Positions 6,324-12,583 of a DNA stretch of 12,583 bases are shown piece after piece; the stretch's first letter is position 1, and each line of letters begins with the position of its first letter. Both the position numbers and the translations under genes were made by a program. The notes under the pieces are model-generated. The model searched no databases, was not told where the DNA came from, and saw nothing but the letters and a program-made list of their open reading frames with translations. Origin of the DNA: DASRTE01 sp035316885. GTDB lineage: Bacteria > Actinomycetota > Actinomycetes > Jiangellales > Jiangellaceae. The stretch covers positions 1-12,583 of the forward strand of contig DATHII010000072.1 in assembly GCA_035316885.1 (NCBI GenBank), written 5' to 3'.

Positions 6324-7087
6324 TGGGACTTCTCCAGGGCAAGCGCATCCTGGTCACGGGCGTGCTCACCGACGCGTCGATCGCATTCCACGTCGCCCGG
6401 CTCGCGCAGACCGAAGGCGCGACGGTGGTCCTCACCGGGTTCGGCCGGCTCAGCCTGGTCGAGCGGATCGCCAAGCGGCTGCCCGACCCGCCACCGGTTG
6501 TCGAGCTCGACGTGCAGGACGCCGACCAGCTGGCCTCGCTGGCCGAGCGCGTGGGCGAGCACGTCGACGCGCTCGACGGCGTGGTCCACTCCATCGCGTT
6601 CGCGCCGCAGGAGGCCCTCGGCGGCAGCTTCCTCGACACGACGTTCGACGACGTGTCCACCGCGGTCCACGTCTCCGCGTTCTCATTGAAGTCGCTGACC
6701 ATGGCGGCGTTGCCGCTGATGCCCGCGGGCGGATCGGTCGTGGGCCTGAACTTCGACGCGCAGGTGGCGTGGCCCGGCTACGACTGGATGGGCGTGGCCA
6801 AGGCCGGTCTGGAATCGACCGCGCGCTACCTGGCCAAGTACCTGGGTGAGAGCAACGTACGGGTCAACCTCGTATCGGCCGGGCCGGTGAAGACGATGGC
6901 CGCCCGCTCGATCCCCGGGTTCGACCAGTTCGAGGGCGTATGGGACAAGCGTGCCCCCCTCGGTTGGGACCTGTCCGACCCGGAGCCGGCCGCGCGCGGC
7001 GTGGTCGCACTCCTCTCCGACTGGTTCCCGAAGACGACCGGCGAGATCGTGCACGTCGACGGTGGCGTCCACGCGATGGGGGCGTGA
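6323..7087 (+). CDS. fabI: Enoyl-ACP reductase FabI (InhA-like)
   Basis: FabI reduces trans-2-enoyl-ACP with NADH, the last step of each fatty-acid elongation cycle. The 254-aa protein starts M-G-L-L-Q-G-K-R-I-L-V-T-G and has S-I-A-F-H (19-23) in the NADH site. It has D-V (63-64) near the adenine, H-S-I-A-F (89-93), and the catalytic pair Y153/K160 in Y-D-W-M-G-V-A-K. All of these align with mycobacterial InhA. It lacks the longer substrate-binding insertion of InhA around the A-A-R-S-I-P-G-F-D-Q segment (about 193-202), so it may act on shorter chains. ATG at 6323 is chosen over an in-frame upstream ATG because the protein then begins like InhA and overlaps the fabG stop by one base. The stop overlaps the next gene by 4 bases. 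Confidence 0.95.
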   Translation: MGLLQGKRILVTGVLTDASIAFHVARLAQTEGATVVLTGFGRLSLVERIAKRLPDPPPVVELDVQDADQLASLAERVGEHVDALDGVVHSIAFAPQEALGGSFLDTTFDDVSTAVHVSAFSLKSLTMAALPLMPAGGSVVGLNFDAQVAWPGYDWMGVAKAGLESTARYLAKYLGESNVRVNLVSAGPVKTMAARSIPGFDQFEGVWDKRAPLGWDLSDPEPAARGVVALLSDWFPKTTGEIVHVDGGVHAMGA

Positions 7088-8382
7088 CGGTGATTCCGGC
7101 GAGGCGGGACGGAACCGTCCTGTTCGGCGGTCTGGCGGTGCGCGACCACTGGTTCGACGTCCCCGTCGACCACGCCCGCACCGGTGGCGAGACCCTGCGG
7201 CTGTACGCGCGCGAAGTCGCCGCAGCCGCTGCGGTCGACGACGAGCTGCCGTGGCTGTTGTTCCTGCAGGGCGGGCCGGGCGGCAAGTCGCCGCGGCCGG
7301 CCCGGGCTTCGGACTGGATCGAACGAGCCGTCCGCGACCACCGGGTCCTGCTCCTCGACCAGCGCGGGACCGGCCGCTCGACCCCGGTCACCGGCGCGAC
7401 GGTGCAGGCCCGGGGGACGCCCGCCGAGCAGGCCGATTATCTTGCCCACTTCCGGGCCGACTCGATCGTCCGGGACGCCGAGCACGTCCGGCACACACTG
7501 CTCGGCGCGGACGGGCGCTGGAGTGTGCTCGGCCAGTCATTCGGCGGGTTCTGCACGCTCACCTATCTCTCGTTCGCCCCGCAGGGCCTCGCAGCTGCGT
7601 ACCTGACCGGTGGGCTGGCGCCGCTCGAGGCGACCGCGGAGCAGGTGTACAGCGTCACCTACGGACACGCCCGCGCGAGGAACGACGCCTACCACGCGGC
7701 CTTCCCGGCCGACCGCGAACGCCTGCACGACATCGCCGCGTACCTGCGTGACCGCGACGTCGTCCTGCCCGACGGGTCGCCGCTGTCGGTCCGGCGCCTG
7801 CAGACCCTCGGGATGGCGCTCGGCGCCCGCAGCGGCGTGCCGCCACTGCACTACCTGCTGGAAGAGGCGTTCGTGGGCGGGCCCGGCGGCCTGGAGTTGT
7901 CCGAGACGTTCCTGCAAGGCGTCCAAGCGCAGATCGGCTTTGCGGGCCAGCCGCTCTATGCCGTGCTCCACGAGGCGTGCTACGCCCAGGGGGCGGCCAC
8001 CCGGTGGGCCGCCGAGCGGCTGCGTCCGTCCGAGTTCGACCCGGACGCCACGCCGCTGTTGCTGACCGGAGAGATGATCTATCCCTGGATGTTCGTCGAC
8101 GACCCGGCGCTGGTGCCCTTCGCCGAGGCGGCGAACCTGCTCGCGGAACGTGAGGACTGGCCGGCGCTCTACGACCGCGCGGCGCTGCAGGCCAATGATG
8201 TCCCTGTGGCCGCGGCGCTCTACACCGGCGACATGTACGTCGACGCCGGCCTCTCGCGAGAGACCGCGGCTGCGGTGGGGAGCCTGCGGCTATGGGAGAC
8301 CAACGCGTACGAGCACGACGGCCTGCGTGAGAACGGCGACGTGCTCGACCGGCTCATCCGGATGGTCAAGGGCGAGCTCTGA
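7084..8382 (+). CDS. Alpha/beta hydrolase, proline iminopeptidase-like (peptidase family S33)
   Basis: This 432-aa cytosolic protein has the long-form S33 aminopeptidase layout. The oxyanion region Q-G-G-P-G-G-K-S is near residues 62-69, the L-L-L-D-Q-R-G-T-G-R-S-T strand follows, and nucleophile S152 sits in G-Q-S-F-G-G-F. An acidic candidate is D383 or D387 in G-D-M-Y-V-D, and the likely catalytic histidine is H411 in Y-E-H-D-G. Relatives remove N-terminal proline or other residues from peptides. The exact substrate here is unknown. The GTG start at 7084 overlaps the fabI stop as GTGA; GTG at 7090 is an alternative. Tight coupling to fabI puts it in the fatty-acid operon although no fatty-acid role is known for the family. 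An esterase or amidase role is possible. Confidence 0.88.
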   Translation: MTVIPARRDGTVLFGGLAVRDHWFDVPVDHARTGGETLRLYAREVAAAAAVDDELPWLLFLQGGPGGKSPRPARASDWIERAVRDHRVLLLDQRGTGRSTPVTGATVQARGTPAEQADYLAHFRADSIVRDAEHVRHTLLGADGRWSVLGQSFGGFCTLTYLSFAPQGLAAAYLTGGLAPLEATAEQVYSVTYGHARARNDAYHAAFPADRERLHDIAAYLRDRDVVLPDGSPLSVRRLQTLGMALGARSGVPPLHYLLEEAFVGGPGGLELSETFLQGVQAQIGFAGQPLYAVLHEACYAQGAATRWAAERLRPSEFDPDATPLLLTGEMIYPWMFVDDPALVPFAEAANLLAEREDWPALYDRAALQANDVPVAAALYTGDMYVDAGLSRETAAAVGSLRLWETNAYEHDGLRENGDVLDRLIRMVKGEL

Positions 8383-8414
8383 TCTCGCGAAATCCGGCTG
8401 CCGGGCACTCCGGC

Positions 8415-8420
8415 TACGCT
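8415..8420 (+). promoter_or_regulatory. sixA -10 element TACGCT, leaderless spacing
   Basis: TACGCT is followed by exactly 6 nt (CCTCGA) and the GTG of sixA at 8427. There is no Shine-Dalgarno sequence between them, so a leaderless transcript starting at G8427 explains the arrangement. It lies in the 44-bp gap after the S33 peptidase gene, so sixA can be expressed apart from the fabG operon. Confidence 0.5.
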
Positions 8421-8426
8421 CCTCGA

Positions 8427-8915
8427 GTGCCGAGGACCCTGGTACTGCTCCGTCACGCCAAGTCCGCGTGGCCCGACGATGTGGCTGACAGCGAACGCCC
8501 ACTGGCAAAGCGAGGTCGCCGCGACGCGCCGGCCGCCGGCCGCTGGCTGCGCGAGCGCGAGCTGGCACCCGAGGTCGCGCTCGTCTCCAGCGCGCGCCGC
8601 GCGGTCGAGACCTTCGAGCTCATGGCCGCGGAGCTCACGAATCGCCCACTCGTTACGGTCACGGACGCCGCCTACGGAGCAAGCGTCGGCGACCTGCTCG
8701 ACCTCGTGCGCGGTCTCGCCGCCGACGTCGTGAGCGCGCTCGTGGTCGGTCACAACCCCGGCATCGGGCGGCTGGCCGACGTCCTCGACGAGGGCGAAGA
8801 GTCGACCCGCGAGTTCCCCACCAGCGCCCTCGCGGTGTTCGATGTCGACGGGAGCTGGTCGGAGGTGGATCCCGGGACGGTCCGCCTGGTCGCCTTCGCG
8901 GTCGCGCGCGGGTGA
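8427..8915 (+). CDS. sixA: SixA-type histidine phosphatase
   Basis: This 162-aa protein belongs to the histidine phosphatase superfamily. It has the L-R9-H10-A-K-S motif with the phospho-accepting His10, the S-S-A-R-R-A-V-E-T segment (54-62) supplying a second arginine, and H109 in V-G-H-N-P-G. The short length and the K-S after R-H-A fit the SixA branch. In E. coli SixA removes phosphate from histidines of phosphotransfer proteins; in actinobacteria the target is not established. The GTG start is set by the leaderless -10 spacing and by the standard P-R-T-L-V-L-L-R-H-A-K N-terminus. The gene converges on serB with only 13 nt between the two stop codons and no visible terminator, so the two transcripts probably overlap. 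Confidence 0.9.
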   Translation: MPRTLVLLRHAKSAWPDDVADSERPLAKRGRRDAPAAGRWLRERELAPEVALVSSARRAVETFELMAAELTNRPLVTVTDAAYGASVGDLLDLVRGLAADVVSALVVGHNPGIGRLADVLDEGEESTREFPTSALAVFDVDGSWSEVDPGTVRLVAFAVARG

Positions 8916-8928
8916 GCGGCAGCTTGCA

Positions 8929-10164
8929 TCAACTGGGGCCCGCGGTGCCCGTGACGGGGGGAGCAGGCGTGGGTGACCCATCGGCCGCGTCTGCGGCTTC
9001 GACGTCCTCTCGGCTGATGCCGAGCAGGTAGAGCACAGCGTCCAGGTATGGGACGTTCACGGCGGTGTCGGCGGCGCCGCGGACCACCGGTTTGGCGTTG
9101 AAGGCCACACCGAGTCCCGCGGCGGCGATCATGTCCAGGTCGTTCGCGCCGTCGCCGACGGCGACCGTCTGCGACAACGGGATCCCGGCTTGCGTTGCGA
9201 AGCGGGCCAGCGCCGCGGCCTTCCCGGCGCGGTCTATGACCGGCCCGACCAGTCCGCCGGTCAGCCGGCCGTCGGCGATCTCGAGGGTATTGGCCGCTGC
9301 GTAGTCGATGCCCAGATCCTCGACGAGGTGGTCGGTCAGCTGGGTGAAGCCGCCGCTGACGATCGCGAACCGGTAGTCGAGGCGTTTGAGCGTGCGGACC
9401 AGGGTCCGGGCGCCCGCGGTGAGGGTGACCTGGGCGCGGACCTCGTCCAGAGCCGTCACGGGCAGACCGGCGAGCAGTGCTACCCGCTGCCGCAGCGCCT
9501 CGGCGAAGTCGAGCTCACCGCGCATGGCAGCCGCGGTGAGCACGGCGACCCGCTCCAGGACACCCGCCCGGGCGGCCAGCAACTCGATCCCCTCGCCCTG
9601 AACCAGGGTGGAGTCGACGTCCATGACGACAAGGCGCTTGGCCCGCCGGATCAGCCCTGACGGCTGGACGGCGAGGTCGATGCCGTGCGCGAGGGCCTCC
9701 GCCGCGAGGTCGACGCGCAAGACCGCCGGATCGGCGCCGGAAACCTCCAGCTCGACCGAGGTCACCGGGTATGACGCCAGCCGGACGATTCGGTCGATGT
9801 TCGCACCGATGGCGGCGATGCGCCGGGCGATCGCGGCGACGGGAGCCGGCCGCAGCGGATGACCGAGCAGCGTGACGTGTGCACGATTCAACGCCGGACG
9901 CCGCTCGCCACCGCCCGGCGTGAGCTCGATGTCGAGGCCGAGATCGTCGGCGACGCGCGCGAGGTCCCGGCGCAGGCCGGCGTCGTCGGGCAGGACCGAG
10001 ACGAGGACGCCGAGGATCAGCCGGCCACGGACGACGACCTGCTCGACGTCGAGCACGTCCAGCGGGTGCGCGCCCAGCGCGGTGAACAGCTTCGAGGTGA
10101 CGCCGGGACGGTCGCGACCGGTGATCGTCACGAGCAGCGTCGAGGCGTCGGGTACGGCGGGCAT
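8929..10164 (-). CDS. serB: Phosphoserine phosphatase SerB with two N-terminal ACT domains
   Basis: SerB hydrolyses O-phosphoserine to serine, the last step of serine biosynthesis. The 411-aa protein carries two ACT domains (about 10-82 and 94-166), which in mycobacterial SerB2 bind serine and mediate feedback control. The HAD phosphatase domain follows, with nucleophile D182 and acid D184 in V-V-M-D-V-D-S-T, S270-G-G, K315, and Mg-binding D338-G-A-N-D342. A proline/alanine-rich tail of about 25 residues follows the conserved core. ATG at 10164 gives the normal ACT start and sits 6 nt after TAGCCT, so it may be leaderless; I see no Shine-Dalgarno sequence. It lies 9 nt downstream of the uncharacterised 253-aa gene on the same strand, so co-transcription is also likely. 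Confidence 0.96.
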   Translation of the reverse strand: MPAVPDASTLLVTITGRDRPGVTSKLFTALGAHPLDVLDVEQVVVRGRLILGVLVSVLPDDAGLRRDLARVADDLGLDIELTPGGGERRPALNRAHVTLLGHPLRPAPVAAIARRIAAIGANIDRIVRLASYPVTSVELEVSGADPAVLRVDLAAEALAHGIDLAVQPSGLIRRAKRLVVMDVDSTLVQGEGIELLAARAGVLERVAVLTAAAMRGELDFAEALRQRVALLAGLPVTALDEVRAQVTLTAGARTLVRTLKRLDYRFAIVSGGFTQLTDHLVEDLGIDYAAANTLEIADGRLTGGLVGPVIDRAGKAAALARFATQAGIPLSQTVAVGDGANDLDMIAAAGLGVAFNAKPVVRGAADTAVNVPYLDAVLYLLGISREDVEAADAADGSPTPAPPVTGTAGPS

Positions 10165-10170
10165 GGCGGG

Positions 10171-10176
10171 AGGCTA
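10171..10176 (-). promoter_or_regulatory. serB -10 element TAGCCT overlapping the upstream stop codon
   Basis: TAGCCT is followed by 6 nt (CCCGCC) and the serB ATG at 10164. The first three bases are the TAG stop of the upstream gene. No ribosome site is present in the 9-nt gap, which supports a leaderless start here, though translation restart after the upstream stop is an alternative. Confidence 0.4.
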
Positions 10177-10935
10177 CGACGTGGAGTCGGCGAGGACGTT
10201 GCACGCTGACGCGAGTGCATGGCGGGCCGTGCGCTCGAGCGGCACGAGAGCTTCGCGGCGGGCGGCAGCCGAACCCGCGGTGCGGGCGGCGCCGTCGTCA
10301 GTCAGCGCCGCCTCCACCACGGCGAGCAATCGCGCCGCGCGTGCCGCGAGGGCCTGGGCCGCTGGCGGGAACGTGCGGGGGAGCGGTTCACCGGTGCGCT
10401 CCGATCGGATGTCGTCGAGCAACTGGGCGATCTCCGGGCGCCACGAGGCCACGTCGAGGCGGGCCAGCGTCCAGCTCGCGGCGAGCAGAGCCTCGGACAT
10501 GGCGCGTTCGGCGTCGGCGATGGAGCCACCACGAGCAGGTGTCGCCGCGTCGCGCCACGTCCAGGTGACCAGGTGGCCCCGGTCACCGGGCGGGCCGAAC
10601 GACTGCACCTCGGGTAGCAGGGCAGTTGGTGACCCGACGGCCAGGACTGCCTCGCCGGCGGCCAGGGCGTCGGCGTTGAGGTCGGGCGGGCCGGCCAGCC
10701 CGTGCGGGTCGCCTGGCCTGGGCAGAGCGACCCGGAGGGCATGCGCGCCGCCCGCCCGCAGCGCCCCGAGCGCGGTGCCGAGCGAACCCGGCCCGGCCTG
10801 CCCGGGGATGCCCGTGACCGTGTGAGGCTCGTCGTCGCCGTGTACCCGTGCGACCACGTCGTCGAGGGTCGCCGCGCCGTCGAGCCAGGCGCCGGCCCAG
10901 ACGACCAAGCGCGCGGAACGGGGCAGCGCGAGCAT
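10174..10935 (-). CDS. Conserved-looking actinobacterial protein of unknown function
   Basis: I do not recognise a named family in this 253-aa protein. It has no signal peptide or membrane helix. The N-terminal half (1-140) is rich in Gly, Ala and Pro and includes R-L-V-V-W-A-G-A-W-L-D-G and V-T-G-I-P-G-Q. The C-terminal half (about 140-250) is predicted largely helical and Ala/Arg/Leu-rich. Third-position GC is strong, so it is a real gene. ATG at 10935 has TAGGCT 7 nt upstream. It precedes serB by 9 nt and is divergent from the ABC ATPase. From memory, M. tuberculosis has an uncharacterised reverse-strand gene (Rv1486c) between the inhA region and the NfeD gene; this may be its counterpart, but I cannot test that here. 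Confidence 0.82.
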   Translation of the reverse strand: MLALPRSARLVVWAGAWLDGAATLDDVVARVHGDDEPHTVTGIPGQAGPGSLGTALGALRAGGAHALRVALPRPGDPHGLAGPPDLNADALAAGEAVLAVGSPTALLPEVQSFGPPGDRGHLVTWTWRDAATPARGGSIADAERAMSEALLAASWTLARLDVASWRPEIAQLLDDIRSERTGEPLPRTFPPAAQALAARAARLLAVVEAALTDDGAARTAGSAAARREALVPLERTARHALASACNVLADSTS

Positions 10936-10942
10936 GTCGGTG

Positions 10943-10948
10943 AGCCTA
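10943..10948 (-). promoter_or_regulatory. -10 element TAGGCT of the unknown 253-aa gene, near-leaderless
   Basis: TAGGCT is separated by 7 nt (CACCGAC) from the ATG at 10935, which fits transcription starting on the A of the start codon. No ribosome site exists in the gap. It faces away from the ABC gene -10 element at 10965-10970. Confidence 0.47.
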
Positions 10949-10964
10949 CGGGTGGCGCCTGCCG

Positions 10965-10970
10965 TAGGGT
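10965..10970 (+). promoter_or_regulatory. -10 element TAGGGT of the ABC ATPase gene
   Basis: TAGGGT matches TANNNT. A start near 10977 leaves a leader of about 39 nt with a strong GGAGGGAGAG ribosome site (10995-11004). Only 16 bp separate it from the opposing -10 element, so the two promoters probably compete for polymerase. Confidence 0.4.
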
Positions 10971-11015
10971 CGTCTGCGACCGCGCTGTCGACCCGGAGGG
11001 AGAGCCGGGCGCCCC

Positions 11016-11798
11016 ATGACGGACGTCCTCGAGCTGGCCGACGTGTCGGTCGTGCGCTCCGGTCACCGCCTTCTCGACGGCGTCACCTGGTCCGTTGCCG
11101 ACAGCGACCGCTGGGTGGTGCTGGGGCCGAACGGTGCGGGCAAGACCACGCTGCTGCAGATCGCCTCGGCGCAGATGCATCCCACCACCGGCTACGCCGC
11201 GGTCCTCGGTGAGATCCTCGGTGCGGTTGACGTCTTCGAGCTTCGCCCGCGGATCGGACTGACCAGCGCCTCACTGGCCGACCGCATCCCCCGCAGCGAG
11301 TCGGTCCACGACGTGGTCGTCACCGCGTCGTACGCGGTCGTCGGCAGGTGGCGCGAGGCGTACGAGGGCTACGACGTCGACCGCGCGGCCGTCCTGCTCG
11401 ACCGGCTCGGCGTCGGCCACCTGGGCGAGCGCACTTTCGGCACGCTGTCCGAGGGTGAGCGCAAGCGCGTGCAGATCGCGCGCGCCATGATGACAGACCC
11501 CGAACTGCTGCTGCTCGACGAGCCTGCCGCCGGCCTCGACCTCGGCGGCCGTGAGGCGCTGGTCGCAACTCTGGGCGAGATCGCAGCGGATCCGACCTCC
11601 CCCGCCACCGTGCTGGTCACCCACCACGTCGAGGAGATCCCACAGGGCTTCACCCACGCGTTGCTGCTGCGCGAGGGCGGGGTGGTGGCGGCGGGACCGG
11701 TGGCCGACGTGGTCATCGACGACCACCTCAGCAGGTGTTTCGGACTGCCCCTGACCGTGAGCCTGTCCGACGGCCGCTGGACCGCCCGCGCGGGCTGA
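11016..11798 (+). CDS. ABC transporter ATP-binding protein, no permease alongside
   Basis: This 260-aa protein is a single ABC nucleotide-binding domain. It has Walker A G37-P-N-G-A-G-K-T44, signature L144-S-E-G-E-R, Walker B L-L-L-L-D168-E169, the D-loop A-G-L-D, and the H-loop H203/H204 in V-T-H-H-V-E-E. The segment where a Q-loop glutamine normally lies reads I-G-L-T-S-A-S (80-86) and has no glutamine; relatives of the YlmA/ModF-like branch, as I recall, also have Ser here. No membrane subunit or binding protein is encoded nearby, so the partner is elsewhere or it acts in a non-transport role. The ATG follows a strong ribosome site at 11-nt spacing. NfeD and SPFH genes follow on the same strand. 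The substrate cannot be inferred. Confidence 0.9.
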   Translation: MTDVLELADVSVVRSGHRLLDGVTWSVADSDRWVVLGPNGAGKTTLLQIASAQMHPTTGYAAVLGEILGAVDVFELRPRIGLTSASLADRIPRSESVHDVVVTASYAVVGRWREAYEGYDVDRAAVLLDRLGVGHLGERTFGTLSEGERKRVQIARAMMTDPELLLLDEPAAGLDLGGREALVATLGEIAADPTSPATVLVTHHVEEIPQGFTHALLLREGGVVAAGPVADVVIDDHLSRCFGLPLTVSLSDGRWTARAG

Positions 11799-11839
11799 CA
11801 ATCCGCTCCGCAATCTCCACGTTTGTCCACTCGACCCCA

Positions 11840-11845
11840 TAGGCT
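11840..11845 (+). promoter_or_regulatory. nfeD -10 element TAGGCT, leaderless spacing
   Basis: TAGGCT is followed by exactly 6 nt (TGACGT) and the GTG at 11852, with no ribosome site between. It lies in the 53-nt gap after the ABC gene, giving the NfeD gene its own likely promoter. Confidence 0.5.
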
Positions 11846-11851
11846 TGACGT

Positions 11852-12313
11852 GTGGGCGACGGGTTGGAGTGGTTGAGCGACAACGCCTGGGTGCCCTGGC
11901 TCGGCCTGGCGCTGATCTTGGGGATCGTCGAGACCACGACCCTCGACCTGGTGTTCCTCATGCTCGCCGGTGGCGCGGTCGGTGGAGCCGTGGCGGGAGC
12001 GCTGGGTGCGCCGTTCATCGTGCAGGCCCTGGTCGCGATCGCTGCCAGTGCGGCGTTGCTCGGCGTGGTCCGTCCGGTGGCAAAGCGCCACCTTCGCCAG
12101 CCGGTCGGTGCGCGCACCGGTGTGGCCGCCCTCGTCGGGCGCCGCGCCACTGTCGTCGAACGGGTCGATGCCCACGGCGGGCGGGTCAAGCTGGCCGGCG
12201 AGATCTGGTCCGCGCGCAGCTACGACCATTCGGTGATAGAGATCGGCGCCAGCGTCGACGTCGTAGAGATTCAGGGAGCCACCGCCCTCGTGTACGAGGC
12301 GGAGGGTCCGTAG
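11852..12313 (+). CDS. NfeD-like membrane protein with C-terminal OB fold
   Basis: This 153-aa protein has about three closely packed hydrophobic segments (roughly 14-30, 31-52 and 54-74) and then a soluble domain (about 80-150). That domain contains G-R-R-A-T-V-V and G-E-I-W-S-A-R-S-Y-D, typical of the NfeD C-terminal OB fold. It is the short NfeD form without the N-terminal serine protease domain. Short NfeD proteins pair with SPFH/stomatin proteins in the membrane, and an SPFH gene follows 45 nt downstream. The GTG start is chosen because the family begins shortly before the first helix and because a TAGGCT element ends 6 nt before it. A 9-bp hairpin spans the stop codon and may tune read-through to the SPFH gene. 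Confidence 0.9.
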   Translation: MGDGLEWLSDNAWVPWLGLALILGIVETTTLDLVFLMLAGGAVGGAVAGALGAPFIVQALVAIAASAALLGVVRPVAKRHLRQPVGARTGVAALVGRRATVVERVDAHGGRVKLAGEIWSARSYDHSVIEIGASVDVVEIQGATALVYEAEGP

Positions 12314-12323
12314 GCTCCGCCTC
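12296..12323 (+). terminator. Hairpin across the nfeD stop codon
   Basis: GAGGCGGAG (12296-12304) pairs perfectly with CTCCGCCTC (12315-12323) around a 10-nt loop that holds the TAG stop. No U-run follows. It may attenuate transcription into the SPFH gene or protect the mRNA end. The loop and right arm also contain TAGGCT (12311-12316), a possible -10 element for the SPFH gene. Confidence 0.35.
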
Positions 12324-12358
12324 ATATCCGCCGCCTGCTGCCGAGGGGGTTCTGGTTC

Positions 12359-12583
12359 ATGGAAGTCGGTTCGACGGTCGTGCTGCTCGTCGTCTTCCTA
12401 CTCGCCGTATTCGGTGCGGTCACGCTGGCCAAGTCGGTGCGGATCGTGCCCCAGGCCCGGGCCGGCATCGTCGAGCGTCTGGGCCGCTACAACCGGACGC
12501 TCGATCCCGGTCTGACGGTGGTCGTCCCGTTCGTCGACCGGGTGCTGCCGCTGATCGACCTGCGCGAGCAGGTGGTCTCGTTC
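12359..12583 (+). CDS. SPFH/stomatin-family membrane protein, 5' part only
   Basis: The frame starts at ATG 12359 and is open for 75 codons to the window end. An N-terminal transmembrane helix (about 5-22) is followed by the SPFH/Band 7 start: V-R-I-V-P-Q-A-R-A-G-I-V-E-R-L-G-R-Y, then L-D-P-G-L, V-P-F-V-D-R-V and I-D-L-R-E-Q-V. This is the HflK/stomatin/QmcA-like pattern. Such proteins oligomerise on the cytoplasmic membrane, organise microdomains and often act with an NfeD partner, which is the gene just upstream. The ribosome site GAGGGGG lies about 10 nt before the ATG. Most of the protein lies outside the window, so the subfamily cannot be fixed. Confidence 0.92.
   Translation, partial: MEVGSTVVLLVVFLLAVFGAVTLAKSVRIVPQARAGIVERLGRYNRTLDPGLTVVVPFVDRVLPLIDLREQVVSF

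Noticed and set aside
1..12583. Mobile element, CRISPR array, defence system or biosynthetic cluster
   Set aside because: No transposase, integrase, direct-repeat array, toxin-antitoxin pair, nuclease or synthase module is visible; gene content is housekeeping throughout.

Overview
The window looks like chromosomal core DNA of a high-GC Gram-positive bacterium (Actinomycetota). The reasons are strong G/C bias at third codon positions, GTG starts, TANNNT -10 elements, a MabA-like FabG followed by an InhA-like enoyl reductase, a mycobacterial-type dodecin, and DUF3099 and DUF1707 proteins. I cannot name the genus. I see no insertion sequence, prophage, CRISPR array, tRNA or rRNA. Genes are packed tightly, with no gene-free stretch over 300 bases.

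Left block (1-3711, all on the minus strand). Transcription runs SURF1 (cytochrome oxidase assembly) -> GH15 glycosidase (9 bp gap), then a PadR-family repressor -> DUF1707 membrane protein (4-base ATGA overlap). A perfect 17-bp inverted repeat lies over the padR promoter and is very probably its operator.

Middle block (3801-8915). A solitary moaA reads rightward and meets a DUF3099 membrane protein head-on across a strong hairpin. DUF3099 is divergent from dodecin. Next comes the operon fabG -> fabI -> S33 peptidase, with 1- and 4-base overlaps, followed by sixA, which has its own leaderless-type promoter. The fabG-fabI pair supplies the two reductive steps of type II fatty-acid elongation. 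Dodecin just upstream binds flavin (and CoA in some homologues).

Right block (8929-12583). serB (phosphoserine phosphatase, serine biosynthesis) and an uncharacterised 253-aa protein lie on the minus strand. Divergent from them are a stand-alone ABC ATPase, an NfeD-like membrane protein and the start of an SPFH/stomatin-family protein, which runs off the window. NfeD and SPFH proteins usually work together in membrane microdomains.

The most notable feature that gene names do not explain is repeated promoter architecture. Five start codons sit exactly 6 nt, and a sixth 7 nt, downstream of a TANNNT hexamer, as expected for leaderless mRNAs. Other genes in the same window have normal Shine-Dalgarno leaders. 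I found no clear new multi-gene system. The best leads are the leaderless set, the PadR operator, and the S33 peptidase coupled to the inhA-like gene.
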